Below, piece after piece: positions 24,839 through 33,597 of a stretch of DNA of 38,501 bases (within the stretch, counting starts at the first letter, position 1; each line of letters opens with the position of its first letter). The stretch lies in contig LJCW01000354.1 of NCBI GenBank assembly GCA_001298555.1, positions 1-38,501 of the forward strand, read 5' to 3'. The notes under the pieces were generated by a model. The model did not search any database, had not been told where the DNA came from, and worked only from the letters and a program-made list of their open reading frames with translations. Position numbers and translations under genes: made by a program. The DNA comes from Actinobacteria bacterium OV450 (GTDB taxonomy: Bacteria; Actinomycetota; Actinomycetes; Streptomycetales; Streptomycetaceae).

Positions 24839-27238
24839 CTAGAGGGTGCCGGTGAGGGCTTCCGGACGGATCGGCGTCTTGTTGAGCTCCAGACCGGTCG
24901 CCGCCCGGATCGCCGCGAGGACGGCGGGGGTGGACGAGAGGGTCGGGGCCTCGCCCAGACCGCGCAGGCCGTACGGCGCGTTCGGGTCGGCAAGCTCCAG
25001 GACGTCGACCGGGATGGTCGGGGTGTCCAGGATGGTGGGGATCAGGTAGTCCGTGAAGGAGGGGTTGCGCACCTTCGCGGTCTTCGGGTCCACGATGATC
25101 TCCTCCATGACCGCCACGCCGAGACCCTGGGTGGTACCACCCTGGATCTGGCCGACCACGGAGAGCATGTTCAGGGCCTTGCCGACGTCCTGGGCGGTCG
25201 CCAGCTCGACGACCTTGACCAGGCCGAGCTCGGTGTCCACCTCGACGACCGCGCGGTGCGCGGCGAAGGTGTACTGGACGTGGCCGTCGCCCTGGCCGGT
25301 GACCAGGTCGAACGCGACGGTCGGGCGGTGGCGGAACTCCAGCTCCAGGTCGATGGCCTCGTCCTCGAGGATGTCGGCGATGTCCGCGAGGACCTCACCG
25401 GCGTCGGTGACGACCTTGCCGCCCTCCAGGAGGAGCTCGGCGTGCGCCCAGGCCGGGTGGTAGGAGCCGTTCTTGCGGCGGCCCATCTCCAGCAGCGCCT
25501 CGCGGACGTGCTCACAGGTGTTCTTCACCGCGCCGCCGGTCATGTACGTCTGCCGCGAGGCGGACGTGGAACCGGCGGAGCCGACCTGCGTGTCGGCCGG
25601 GTGGATGGTCACCTGCGTGACGCCCAGCTCGGTGCGGGCGATCTGCGCGTGGACGGTGACGCCGCCCTGGCCGACCTCCGCCATGGCCGTGTGGACCATC
25701 GCGACGGGCTCGCCGTTGATGACCTCCAGACGGACGCGGGCGGTGGAGTAGTCGTCGAAGCCCTCGGAGAAGCCGACGTTCTTGATGCCGACCGCGTAGC
25801 CGACGCCGCGGACGACGCCCTCGCCGTGGGTGGTGTTCGAGAGGCCGCCCGGCAGCGCGCGGACGTCCGCGCCCTCGCCGGCGGTCTCCCACTGGCGCTC
25901 CGGCGGCAGCGGGCGGGCCTTGACCCGGCGCAGCAGCTCGGCGACCGGCGCCGGGGAGTCCACGACCTGGCCGGTGGGCATGATCGTGCCCATCTCCATG
26001 GCGTTCAGCTGGCGGAACTCGACCGGGTCCATGCCCAGCTTCGCCGCGAGCTTGTCCATCTGGGCCTCGTACGCGAAGCAGGCCTGCACGGCGCCGAAGC
26101 CGCGCATCGCGCCACAGGGCGGGTTGTTCGTGTAGAGCGCGATCGCCTCGATGTCGACGTCGTCGATGACGTACGGGCCGACGGAGAGGGAGGAGGCGTT
26201 GCCCACGACCGCCGGAGAGGCCGACGCGTACGCGCCGCCGTCCAGGACGATCTTGCACTTCATGTGCGTGAGCTTGCCGTCCTTGGTGGCGCCGTGCTCG
26301 TAGTACAGCTTCGCCGGGTGACGGTGCACGTGGCCGAAGAAGGACTCGAACCGGTTGTAGACGATCTTGACCGGCTTGTTCGTGGCGAGGGCCAGGAGGC
26401 AGGCGTGGATCTGCATCGAGATGTCCTCGCGGCCGCCGAAGGCACCGCCGACGCCCGAGAGCGTCATGCGGACCTTCTCCTCGGGCAGGCCGAGGACGGG
26501 GGCGATCTGCTTCAGGTCCGAGTGCAGCCACTGGGTGGCGACGTAGAGGTCGACGCCGCCGTCCTCGGAGGGCACGGCGAGGCCGGACTCCGGGCCGAGG
26601 AAGGCCTGGTCCTGCATGCCGAAGGTGTACTCGCCCTCGACGATGACGTCGGCGCGCTTGCGGGCCTCCTCCACGTTGCCGCGGATGATCGGCTGGCGGT
26701 GCACGATGTTCGGGTGCGGGACGTGACCGGAGTGGTGGTCGTCGCGGCCCTCGTGGATCAGCGGCGCGTCCGCGGCCAGGGCCGAGGCCTCGTCCGTGAC
26801 GAGAGGCAGCTCCCGGTAGTCGATCTTGATCTTGGCGGCCGCGCGACGGGCGGTCTCCGGGTGGTCGGCGGCCACGAGGGCGACCGGCTCACCGTGGTGG
26901 CGTACGCGGCCGTTGGCGAGGACCGGGGTGTCCTGGATCTCCAGGCCGTAGTTCTTCATCTCGGCCGGCAGGTCGTCGTACGTCAGGACCGAGTAGACGC
27001 CCGGCATGGCCAGGGCCTCGGAGATGTCGATGGACGCGATCTCGGCGTGGGCGACGGTGCTGCGCAGGGTCTGGCCCCACAGCATGTCCTCGTGCCACAT
27101 GTCGGAGGAGTACGCGAACTCACCGGTGACCTTGAGGGTGCCGTCCGGGCGGAGCGTGGACTCGCCGATACCACCCTTGTTGTGCTTCTGGGTGACGTTC
27201 GTCGGCGTACCGGAGGGCGCGGTGCGGGTGTTGGCCAT
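24839..27238 (-). CDS. pucD: Xanthine dehydrogenase, molybdopterin-binding subunit
   Basis: A 799-residue molybdenum hydroxylase large subunit. It oxidises hypoxanthine and xanthine to urate at the Mo centre. Family motifs are GVGGAFGGRED (molybdopterin contact), PCGAMRGFGAVQACFAYE (holding the substrate Arg), QTYMTGGAVKN and, near the C-terminus, GLRGLGEAP with the catalytic base Glu763. The pattern matches the PucD type, in which FAD, 2Fe-2S and Mo domains are separate proteins. It starts two bases after the pucE stop. A few xanthine dehydrogenase-like enzymes take other aldehydes or heterocycles, but the purine permease and PucR neighbours support purines. Confidence 0.93.
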   Translation of the reverse strand: MANTRTAPSGTPTNVTQKHNKGGIGESTLRPDGTLKVTGEFAYSSDMWHEDMLWGQTLRSTVAHAEIASIDISEALAMPGVYSVLTYDDLPAEMKNYGLEIQDTPVLANGRVRHHGEPVALVAADHPETARRAAAKIKIDYRELPLVTDEASALAADAPLIHEGRDDHHSGHVPHPNIVHRQPIIRGNVEEARKRADVIVEGEYTFGMQDQAFLGPESGLAVPSEDGGVDLYVATQWLHSDLKQIAPVLGLPEEKVRMTLSGVGGAFGGREDISMQIHACLLALATNKPVKIVYNRFESFFGHVHRHPAKLYYEHGATKDGKLTHMKCKIVLDGGAYASASPAVVGNASSLSVGPYVIDDVDIEAIALYTNNPPCGAMRGFGAVQACFAYEAQMDKLAAKLGMDPVEFRQLNAMEMGTIMPTGQVVDSPAPVAELLRRVKARPLPPERQWETAGEGADVRALPGGLSNTTHGEGVVRGVGYAVGIKNVGFSEGFDDYSTARVRLEVINGEPVAMVHTAMAEVGQGGVTVHAQIARTELGVTQVTIHPADTQVGSAGSTSASRQTYMTGGAVKNTCEHVREALLEMGRRKNGSYHPAWAHAELLLEGGKVVTDAGEVLADIADILEDEAIDLELEFRHRPTVAFDLVTGQGDGHVQYTFAAHRAVVEVDTELGLVKVVELATAQDVGKALNMLSVVGQIQGGTTQGLGVAVMEEIIVDPKTAKVRNPSFTDYLIPTILDTPTIPVDVLELADPNAPYGLRGLGEAPTLSSTPAVLAAIRAATGLELNKTPIRPEALTGTL

Positions 27239-27240
27239 GA

Positions 27241-27846
27241 TCAGACAGCCTCTCCCTGACGGGCGGCCGCGAGGCGGACCGCGTCGAGGATCTTCTCGTA
27301 GCCCGTGCAGCGGCAGAGGTTGCCGGACAGGGCCTCACGGATGTCCTGGTCGGACGGGTCGGCGTTGCGCTCCAGGAGGGCGTCCGCCTGGACCAGCAGA
27401 CCCGGGGTGCAGAAGCCGCACTGGACGGCGCCGGCGTCGATGAACGCCTGCTGGATGTTGGAGAGCTCCACGCCCTCACCGGTCTGGGAGTCGGTGCCCT
27501 TGGCGGACCACTGCTTGGCCTCGTCGGTGGACACCCCGTTGCCGCCGCAGCCGCCGCCGGTGCCGCAGGCACCGCCGTGGCCGTGCGCCTCGCGCTGCTT
27601 GGCGAAGTCGGCCAGGCCCTCGACGGTCACGACGTCGCGGCCCTCGACCTGGCCGGCCGCGACCAGACAGGAACAGACCGGCACGCCGTCGAGGCGGACG
27701 GTGCAGGAACCGCACTCGCCCTGCTCGCACGCGTTCTTGGAGCCGGGCAGGCCCAGGCGCTCACGCAGCACGTACAGGAGGGACTCGCCCTCCCACACGT
27801 CGTCGGCTTCCTGCTGACGACCGTTGACAGTGAAATTGACGCGCAT
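27241..27846 (-). CDS. pucE: Xanthine dehydrogenase, 2Fe-2S subunit with Gly/His/Cys insert
   Basis: A 201-residue iron-sulfur subunit that carries electrons from Mo to FAD. The plant-type 2Fe-2S cluster uses Cys40, Cys45, Cys48 and Cys60; the second cluster uses Cys143, Cys146, Cys178 and Cys180. Between the two domains (about 82-128) is an extra stretch containing HGHGGACGTGGGCGG, with two further Cys (94, 100) and two His, then a hydrophilic linker. Homologs are usually about 160 residues, so this insert accounts for the excess. The ATG at 27846 lies two bases beyond the pucC stop; upstream starts sit inside pucC. Confidence 0.92.
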   Translation of the reverse strand: MRVNFTVNGRQQEADDVWEGESLLYVLRERLGLPGSKNACEQGECGSCTVRLDGVPVCSCLVAAGQVEGRDVVTVEGLADFAKQREAHGHGGACGTGGGCGGNGVSTDEAKQWSAKGTDSQTGEGVELSNIQQAFIDAGAVQCGFCTPGLLVQADALLERNADPSDQDIREALSGNLCRCTGYEKILDAVRLAAARQGEAV

Positions 27847-27848
27847 GG

Positions 27849-28742
27849 TTACGCAGCCCCTTCGAGCGAGCGGCCGTTGGTGCCGCGGTACTGCTCCCAC
27901 GTCCAGACGAGCTGGCGGCGAGCCATGATGCCGACCGCGTGACGGCGGTACTTCGCCGTGCCGCGAACGTCGTCGATCGGGTTGGCCGCGCCCGTGGCGA
28001 GCTCACCGAACTGCTTGGCGATCGACGGGGTGATGACCTTGCGGGACTCCCAGAAACCGCCCTCTTCGAGCGCGGCGTTCAGGAACTCCTCGGCGGCCTT
28101 CGCCCGGATCGGGGTCGGGGCGGCCGAACCGATGCCCGTACGCACCGTGCGGGTCTCGGGGTGCAGCGCGAGGCCGAAGGCGCAGACGGCGATGACCATC
28201 GCGTTGCGCGTACCGACCTTGGAGTACTGCTGCGGGCCCGTGGCGTTCTTGATGTGGACCGTCTTGATGAGCTCGTCGGCGGCGAGCGCGTTGCGCTTGA
28301 CGCCGGTGTAGAACTCGTCGATCGGGATCAGGCGCGAGCCGCGTACGGACTCGACCTCGACCTCGGCGCCGGCGGCGAGGAGGGCGGGGTGGGAGTCACC
28401 GGCGGGCGAGGCGCAACCGAGGTTGCCGCCGACACCGCCGCGGTTGCGGATCTGCGGGGACGCGACCGTGTGCGAGGCGAGCGCGAGACCCGGCAGCGTG
28501 CCGCGCAGGTTCTCCATGATCTGGGTGTACGGGACGGAGGCGCCGAGCTTGGTGACCTCCTCGCCTACCTCCCACTCCCGCAGCAGAGCGATGCGGTTGA
28601 GGTCGAGGAGGTACTCCGGACGGCGGTGGTCGAAGTTGATCTCGACCATGATGTCGGTGCCACCCGCAATCGGCACAGCTGTGGGGTACTCGGCCTTAGC
28701 GGCGAGTGCCTCCTCCCAGCTGGCGGGGCGAAGGAAGTCCAT
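27849..28742 (-). CDS. pucC: Xanthine dehydrogenase, FAD-binding subunit
   Basis: A 297-residue CO-dehydrogenase-type flavoprotein subunit. PIAGGTDIMVEIN near residue 24 and IRNRGGVGGNLGCASPAGD near residue 97 are the two FAD loops of the family; the C-terminal CODH_FAD domain follows. It passes electrons from the Fe-S subunit to NAD+ or another acceptor. It is the first gene of the pucC-pucE-pucD operon (spacings of two bases) and is transcribed away from the PucR-type regulator, with a 255-bp shared control region. Confidence 0.92.
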   Translation of the reverse strand: MDFLRPASWEEALAAKAEYPTAVPIAGGTDIMVEINFDHRRPEYLLDLNRIALLREWEVGEEVTKLGASVPYTQIMENLRGTLPGLALASHTVASPQIRNRGGVGGNLGCASPAGDSHPALLAAGAEVEVESVRGSRLIPIDEFYTGVKRNALAADELIKTVHIKNATGPQQYSKVGTRNAMVIAVCAFGLALHPETRTVRTGIGSAAPTPIRAKAAEEFLNAALEEGGFWESRKVITPSIAKQFGELATGAANPIDDVRGTAKYRRHAVGIMARRQLVWTWEQYRGTNGRSLEGAA

Positions 28743-28767
28743 GTGCGGCTCTCTTCTTCTTCATCGT

Positions 28768-28818
28768 GTCGTTCACTTCAAGCCAGGAGGCCCTGGGGGC
28801 CCTCGACTGGTCGTTCAC
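28768..28818. promoter_or_regulatory. Pair of 9-bp direct repeats in the pucC/PucR control region
   Basis: GTCGTTCAC occurs at 28768-28776 and at 28810-28818, exactly 42 bp apart (about four helix turns), on the pucC side of the divergent spacer. A candidate regulator-binding arrangement. Confidence 0.4.
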
Positions 28819-28997
28819 GTGCTGTTAACGCGGTGTGGAGTCAGTACACAAGCCGTGCGTCCTCCGGGTGCAGTCACCGAAACCATGAAGGAGTTGGCTG
28901 GCGGCCTCCCTCGTCTTGTAGATTCGTATGAAAGGCAGGATGCAACGACCTGCCCGATTTCCAACGGCAACATTCGAGACAGATCGGCGGCGACACC

Positions 28998-30680
28998 ATG
29001 CGGCTGCGCGCACTGCTGGAAACCGAGGCGCTGGGGCTGCGGCTGCTGGGCGGCGAGGACGAACTCGACCGGACGGTCCGCGGCGTCATGACGACCGACC
29101 TGAGGGATCCAAGCCGATACCTCACCGGGGGCGAACTCGTCCTCACCGGCCTGGCGTGGCGAAGAAATTCGGCCGACTCCGAGCCGTTCGTACGAATCCT
29201 CGCGAGCGCGGGCGTCGCCGGCCTCGCTGCCGGCGAGGCGGAGCTGGGGGACATCCCCGACGATCTCGTTTCAGCCTGTCGGCGCAACCGGCTGCCGCTG
29301 TTCGCCGTGAACGAGGACGTTGCATTCGCCACGATCACCGAGTACGTGGTGCGGCAGGTCTCGGGCGAGCGTGCGGGGGACCTGGCGGCCGTCGTGGACC
29401 GCCACCGCCGTCTGATGACCTCGGGCCCCGCGGGCGGTGGACCCGATGTGGTGCTGGATCTGCTCACCACGGACCTCGATCTGCGCGCCTGGGTGCTCTC
29501 CCCCACGGGCCGGCAGATCGCCGGCGCGGGAGAACCCCTGGCACCAGGCGTCTGCGCGGTGCTGGCCGGAGAGCACCTGGCGGCGGTCCGCACCGGGCGC
29601 AGGGGCCCGCACCGGATCTCCATCCAGGGTATTACGTACTCCCTGTTCCCGATCAGGGGAGCGGGCCGCGGCCCGGGCGGCCCGGGCGCCCGTGACGTGC
29701 GGGAAACCGTGCTCTCGGACTGGCTGCTGGCCGTCGAGGCGGACGCCGGCGACTGGCCCGCCGAGCGGCTCGACCTGCTCCAGGGCGTGACCCAGCTGAT
29801 CGCCGTCGAGCGGGACCGCCGCGACGCGGCCCGCACGGTGCGCCGCCGCCTGGCCCAGGAGGTGCTGGAGCTCGTCCAGACGGGTGCCGCGCCGGCCGAG
29901 ATCGCCGCCCGCCTGCGGGTCGCGGCCCCGGTGCTGCTGCCCGGGCTGGGCACCGCCCCGCACTGGCAGGTCGTCGTGGCGCGGGTCGACTGGGACGGCG
30001 GGGACATCCCCGGCGGCCCGGTGGCCCAGTCGCTGCTGGAGGAGATCCTCGTCGACCCGTCCGTCTCGGGGCCCGAGCCCTCGGACCGGATCGCGGTGGC
30101 CCATGCGGGTGACGAGGCCATCGCGCTCGTACCGCTGCCCGCGCTGCCCGGGGAGCCCGGCGAGGAGAAGGGCGGCCCGGACAGCGCCCTGCACGCCGAC
30201 GAGCTGCTCTCCGTCGTACGGGAGCCCCTGCAGGCCGGCCTCGACGGCGACGGCAGGCTCACCCTGGGCGTCAGCGCGGCCGTGCACTCCGCGGAGGGGC
30301 TGCGCGGGGCGCTGGAGGAGGCCCGGCACGCCCGCCGGGTCGCCGCGGCCCGCCCGGGCCGGGTCTGCGCGGCCGGCCACCACGAGCTGGCCTCGCACGT
30401 CCTGCTGCTGCCGTTCGTCCCGGACGACGTGCGCCGCGCCTTCACGGCGCGCCTGCTGGACCCGCTGCGGGACTACGACCGCCGTCACCGCGCGGAGCTG
30501 ATCCCGACGCTGGAGGCGTTCCTCGACTGCGACGGCTCGTGGACGCGCTGCGCGACGCGGCTGCACCTGCACGTCAACACGCTGAGGTACCGGGTCGGGC
30601 GAATCGAGCAGTTGACGGGGCGTGACCTCTCGCGGCTGGAGGACAAGCTCGACTTCTTCCTGGCACTGCGGATGAGCTGA
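28998..30680 (+). CDS. PucR-family transcriptional regulator
   Basis: A 560-residue regulator. The N-terminal PucR domain (about 1-125) contains LRALLETEALGLRLLGGEDEL and VRGVMTTDLRDPSRYLTGGELVLTG. A middle CdaR/GGDEF-like region carries ASDRIAVAHAGDEAIALVPL. The C-terminal HTH_30 domain (about 500-560) has DCDGSWTRCATRLHLHVNTL and RYRVGRIEQLTGRDL. In Bacillus, PucR controls purine catabolism in response to purine degradation products; divergence from the xanthine dehydrogenase operon supports that role here. Whether it activates or represses is not shown. Confidence 0.92.
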   Translation: MRLRALLETEALGLRLLGGEDELDRTVRGVMTTDLRDPSRYLTGGELVLTGLAWRRNSADSEPFVRILASAGVAGLAAGEAELGDIPDDLVSACRRNRLPLFAVNEDVAFATITEYVVRQVSGERAGDLAAVVDRHRRLMTSGPAGGGPDVVLDLLTTDLDLRAWVLSPTGRQIAGAGEPLAPGVCAVLAGEHLAAVRTGRRGPHRISIQGITYSLFPIRGAGRGPGGPGARDVRETVLSDWLLAVEADAGDWPAERLDLLQGVTQLIAVERDRRDAARTVRRRLAQEVLELVQTGAAPAEIAARLRVAAPVLLPGLGTAPHWQVVVARVDWDGGDIPGGPVAQSLLEEILVDPSVSGPEPSDRIAVAHAGDEAIALVPLPALPGEPGEEKGGPDSALHADELLSVVREPLQAGLDGDGRLTLGVSAAVHSAEGLRGALEEARHARRVAAARPGRVCAAGHHELASHVLLLPFVPDDVRRAFTARLLDPLRDYDRRHRAELIPTLEAFLDCDGSWTRCATRLHLHVNTLRYRVGRIEQLTGRDLSRLEDKLDFFLALRMS

Positions 30681-30729
30681 GCAGATCCGGCCAGGGGCGG
30701 TGGAGGCGGCCTGACACGGCGTCCGGACT

Positions 30730-30745
30730 TTGTGAAAGAGTTCAC
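30730..30745. promoter_or_regulatory. Rex-like operator candidate
   Basis: TTGTGAAAGAGTTCAC resembles the Rex consensus TTGTGAA-n4-TTCACAA: the left half is perfect and five of seven bases of the right half fit. It lies about 90 bases upstream of the TPR-like gene. Confidence 0.4.
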
Positions 30746-30835
30746 CCGACCCCTTGGCCGCGGCCGTCGATCCGTGCTCTCATTTCGGCCCAAGGGCTCG
30801 ACGACGTGCTGCTCGGTTGCTTTGGGGAGGGCAAT

Positions 30836-31612
30836 GTGGCGGATACCGCCATGTCCGGTGCCGGAACTGCCGGGGGAGACGACCCCCTCCAGCGGGCGAT
30901 ATGGCGGCTGCGCTCGCGCGGCTGTTGGACCGACGCGGCGGCCCTGCTGACGCCGCACCTGCCCGACGCCGGCGCAGCCGTGCAGCGGACGGCGCTGCTC
31001 GTCGAGCGGTGCCTGTTCACCGGGCAGGGCTGGGCCGAGGCGGAGGACGCGCTGCGGGTCGCGGAGGCGGCCGCCCAGGACGACGACGAGCGGGGCGCGG
31101 CGGCCTGCGAGCGCGGGCAGCTGGCGTACGCGGCGACCGTCCTCGGGGTCCGCGACCGCTCGGACGAGGCCCGTTCCGCGCTGGGCCGGGCGGCGGCGCT
31201 GCTGTCCCCCGGGTCCCGGACGCGGCCGCTGCTGGACTTCCGCCGGGGCCTGGTCGCGGAACACCTCGCGGACGCGCCCCAGTCGGCGCGGCCCGCCTAC
31301 CACCGGGCCCACGCGGGGGCCCTGGCGCACGGGGACACGCTCCTGCTGTCGTTCACCTGGCGGCACCTGGCGGCGCTGGCGCTGCGGGACGGGGAGGTGG
31401 CGGAGGCCCGGAAGGGCTTCACGGAGTCCCTGCGCATCCGGGAGGACCTGGGCTTCCTGATCGGTACGGCCCCGGCGCTGGCGGCCCTGGCCGAAGCCGA
31501 ACCGGAACCGGAGGCGGCCCGGCTGCGCGCGGAGGCCCGCCGTCTGTTCCACCTGCTGGGCGGCATCCCCACCTGGCTGGCGGACCAGCTCCACCCGACC
31601 CCAACCGGCTGA
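30836..31612 (+). CDS. TPR-like helical protein of unknown function
   Basis: A 258-residue, Ala/Leu/Arg-rich protein made of helical repeats. Segments such as GWAEAEDALRVAEAAAQ, LAYAATVLGVRDRSDEARSALGRAAALL and LALRDGEVAEARKGFTESLRIREDLG look like degenerate TPRs. There is no signal peptide or catalytic motif. The GTG at 30836 is chosen because GGGGAGGG lies immediately upstream; another in-frame GTG at 30806 has none. Bacterial proteins of this kind are usually scaffolds or sensors. It is a single gene, convergent with the GntR regulator, and possibly controlled by the Rex-like site. Confidence 0.75.
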   Translation: MADTAMSGAGTAGGDDPLQRAIWRLRSRGCWTDAAALLTPHLPDAGAAVQRTALLVERCLFTGQGWAEAEDALRVAEAAAQDDDERGAAACERGQLAYAATVLGVRDRSDEARSALGRAAALLSPGSRTRPLLDFRRGLVAEHLADAPQSARPAYHRAHAGALAHGDTLLLSFTWRHLAALALRDGEVAEARKGFTESLRIREDLGFLIGTAPALAALAEAEPEPEAARLRAEARRLFHLLGGIPTWLADQLHPTPTG

Positions 31613-31734
31613 CACCCCCGCCGGCCCCCGGCCACAAGCCCGGCAGGGCACGGCCGGAGGCCCGGCACGGTCCGGCCGGGGGGGTCGGCGGTCCGGTCGG
31701 AAGTCCGGCGGGGGCCGGCCGGTCAGGGGTCCCG

Positions 31735-32400
31735 TCAGGGCGTGGTGAAGTGGCCGCGGATCAGGGGCTCCAGGGCCGGGAGGTCGCCCGCGATCAGGGC
31801 CTCCAGCAGGGCCGAGTGCTCCGCCGCGTCCGCGACGAGGGCCTCCCGGCGGGTCCGCGGGACGCCCGGCAGCGGCCACTGCGACCGGCGGTGCAGGTCC
31901 TCGGCCACGGAGACCAGCTGCTCGTTGCCGCCGAGGGAGAGCACCTCCCGGTGGAACGCCCGGTCCGCGTCCGCGTAGGCCGGCAGGTCACCGGCCGCGG
32001 CGGCCTCGGCCGCGGCGGCCGCCACCGGGCGCAGCTCCGCCCAGGCCTCCGCCGGGACCGTACGGGCCAGCCGCAGCATCACCGGGACCTCCAGCAGCGC
32101 CCGTACCTCCGCGAGCTCGGCCACCGCGCGCGGCGTACGGGAGAGCACCCGGAAGCCCCGGTTCGGCAGGCACTCTACCGCCCCCTCCAGCGCCAGCTGC
32201 TGCATCGCCTCGCGCACGGGCGTCGCGGAGACCCCGAAGCGCTCCCCCAGGGCGGGCCCGGAGTAGATCTCCCCCGGCACCAGCTCCCCGTCGACGAGCG
32301 CCGCGCGCAGCGCGTCGAGCACCTGGCCGCGCACCGAATGGCGCAGCACCTTCTGCGTGGGGATCAGCGCCGTCACCCTGACGTGGGCCGCTTCGTGCAC
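31735..32400 (-). CDS. GntR-family regulator (FadR/FCD subfamily)
   Basis: A 221-residue regulator. The winged helix (about 20-85) contains IYSGPALGERFGVSATPVRE and LALEGAVECLPNRGFRVL. The C-terminal FCD effector domain is all-helical, with DRAFHREVL and EHSALLEALIAGD supplying metal/ligand-binding Asp and His residues. The GTG start has GAGGAGG eight bases upstream. FCD proteins sense carboxylates or similar small metabolites; the ligand and target are unknown. It diverges from the FhuF-like gene across 140 bp. Confidence 0.9.
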   Translation of the reverse strand: MHEAAHVRVTALIPTQKVLRHSVRGQVLDALRAALVDGELVPGEIYSGPALGERFGVSATPVREAMQQLALEGAVECLPNRGFRVLSRTPRAVAELAEVRALLEVPVMLRLARTVPAEAWAELRPVAAAAAEAAAAGDLPAYADADRAFHREVLSLGGNEQLVSVAEDLHRRSQWPLPGVPRTRREALVADAAEHSALLEALIAGDLPALEPLIRGHFTTP

Positions 32401-32488
32401 TCGGTCCTCCTCGGGGTCTCGACCTGGGCTCTCCCGAGAATAGGTGAACAGGGCCCGACGGTGCTGGTACAGGCCACTGGAGATCAGT

Positions 32489-32507
32489 TAAGGTAAGGCT
32501 TACCTCT
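32489..32507. promoter_or_regulatory. Iron box (DmdR/IdeR operator) upstream of the FhuF-like gene
   Basis: TAAGGTAAGGCTTACCTCT matches about 14 of 19 positions of the actinomycete iron box TTAGGTTAGGCTAACCTAA, including the AGG-n-AGGCT core. It lies 34 bases before the FhuF-like ATG, so iron-replete repression is expected. Confidence 0.75.
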
Positions 32508-32540
32508 CTTCTTCCGACTGTGTGGATCGGTGGTTCCGCC

Positions 32541-33392
32541 ATGCCCGACAGCCCTGCCCACGCCCCGCTCCCGGCCGGCTCTCCGGTGGCGGACGCGTAC
32601 GCACGGCTGGCCGGGATGTACGGCAGCCTCCAGGTCGTCGAGCGCGCGGCGCACGAGAGCGCCCCTCGCGGTGTGGGGTGGGTCGGCGCGGACGAGCTCG
32701 CCGCCGGAGGGGCCGAGCTCGACGGCTACCTCGCCTGGGACGAGGCCCAGGTCCTGCGGGACTACGGCCGCCAGGCCCGCCCCGACGTCGTGGCCACCTT
32801 CGGGCTGCACCGGTACGCCTGGCCCGCCTGCCTGCTGATCACGGCTCCCTGGTTCCTCGCGCGGCGGGTGCCCGACCTGCCCGCGGGAGAGGTGGCGTTC
32901 CACCGGACCGGGGGCCGTATGAGCGTGCGCGTCGAGTCCTTCGCCTGCCTGCCGGACGACCCGGCGGCGGCCCTCCCCGGGGCCCGCGTCGTGCCTGACG
33001 AGGAGGCGCTGCGCGCAGAGGTGCGGGCTGCGGTGGCCCGGCACCTCGAACCCCTGCTGGAGGGCTTCGGCCCGCGCATGCGGCGCGGGCGCCGCGCCCT
33101 GTGGGGCATGGTGACCGACGAGATCGTCTCGGGCGTCTGGCACCTCGGCAAGCTCGTGGACGAGGAGCACCGGGCCATGGCCGAGCTGGACGCGCTGCTC
33201 CCCGGCAGGACGGCCCCGTACACCGCGGGCGCGGCCTTCCGCACCCTCTCCGGCCCGGGCGGCGAGCGGCTGGCCACCCGGGACCGGGCCAGCTGCTGCC
33301 TCTTCTACACGATCCGGCCGGAGGACACCTGCACCACGTGCCCCCGCACCTGCGACGCGGACCGCATCGTCCGTCTCACGGCTGCCGCCTGA
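32541..33392 (+). CDS. FhuF-like ferric-siderophore reductase (2Fe-2S)
   Basis: A 283-residue protein with the FhuF C-terminal signature: Cys252-Cys253, ten residues, then Cys264-x2-Cys267 (CCLFYTIRPEDTCTTC), with an extra Cys271. FhuF proteins carry a 2Fe-2S cluster and reduce ferric siderophores in the cytoplasm. The family's helical body is present (LGLHRYAWPACLLITAPWFL-like segments). The ATG is chosen although its Shine-Dalgarno (GGTGG) is weak; a GTG at 32520 has none. The iron box just upstream independently supports a role in iron acquisition. No siderophore synthesis or transport genes are adjacent. Confidence 0.85.
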   Translation: MPDSPAHAPLPAGSPVADAYARLAGMYGSLQVVERAAHESAPRGVGWVGADELAAGGAELDGYLAWDEAQVLRDYGRQARPDVVATFGLHRYAWPACLLITAPWFLARRVPDLPAGEVAFHRTGGRMSVRVESFACLPDDPAAALPGARVVPDEEALRAEVRAAVARHLEPLLEGFGPRMRRGRRALWGMVTDEIVSGVWHLGKLVDEEHRAMAELDALLPGRTAPYTAGAAFRTLSGPGGERLATRDRASCCLFYTIRPEDTCTTCPRTCDADRIVRLTAAA

Positions 33393-33597
33393 CATCTGAA
33401 CCCACTCGTACGACTGACCGTAATCGAACACAACTCTGGCCGTACGACCGGTAGTTCGAGCTACAACACCCTATTCGGCGGGCCCCACCCCCCGATGGCG
33501 TCCACTTGCCCCGAAACCCGCGTGCCGAGCCGATCTCCTGCGCCACCATGGCTCCCGCGAAGGCCGCACACGCGAGGCAGAGGCAAGGGACATCCGC

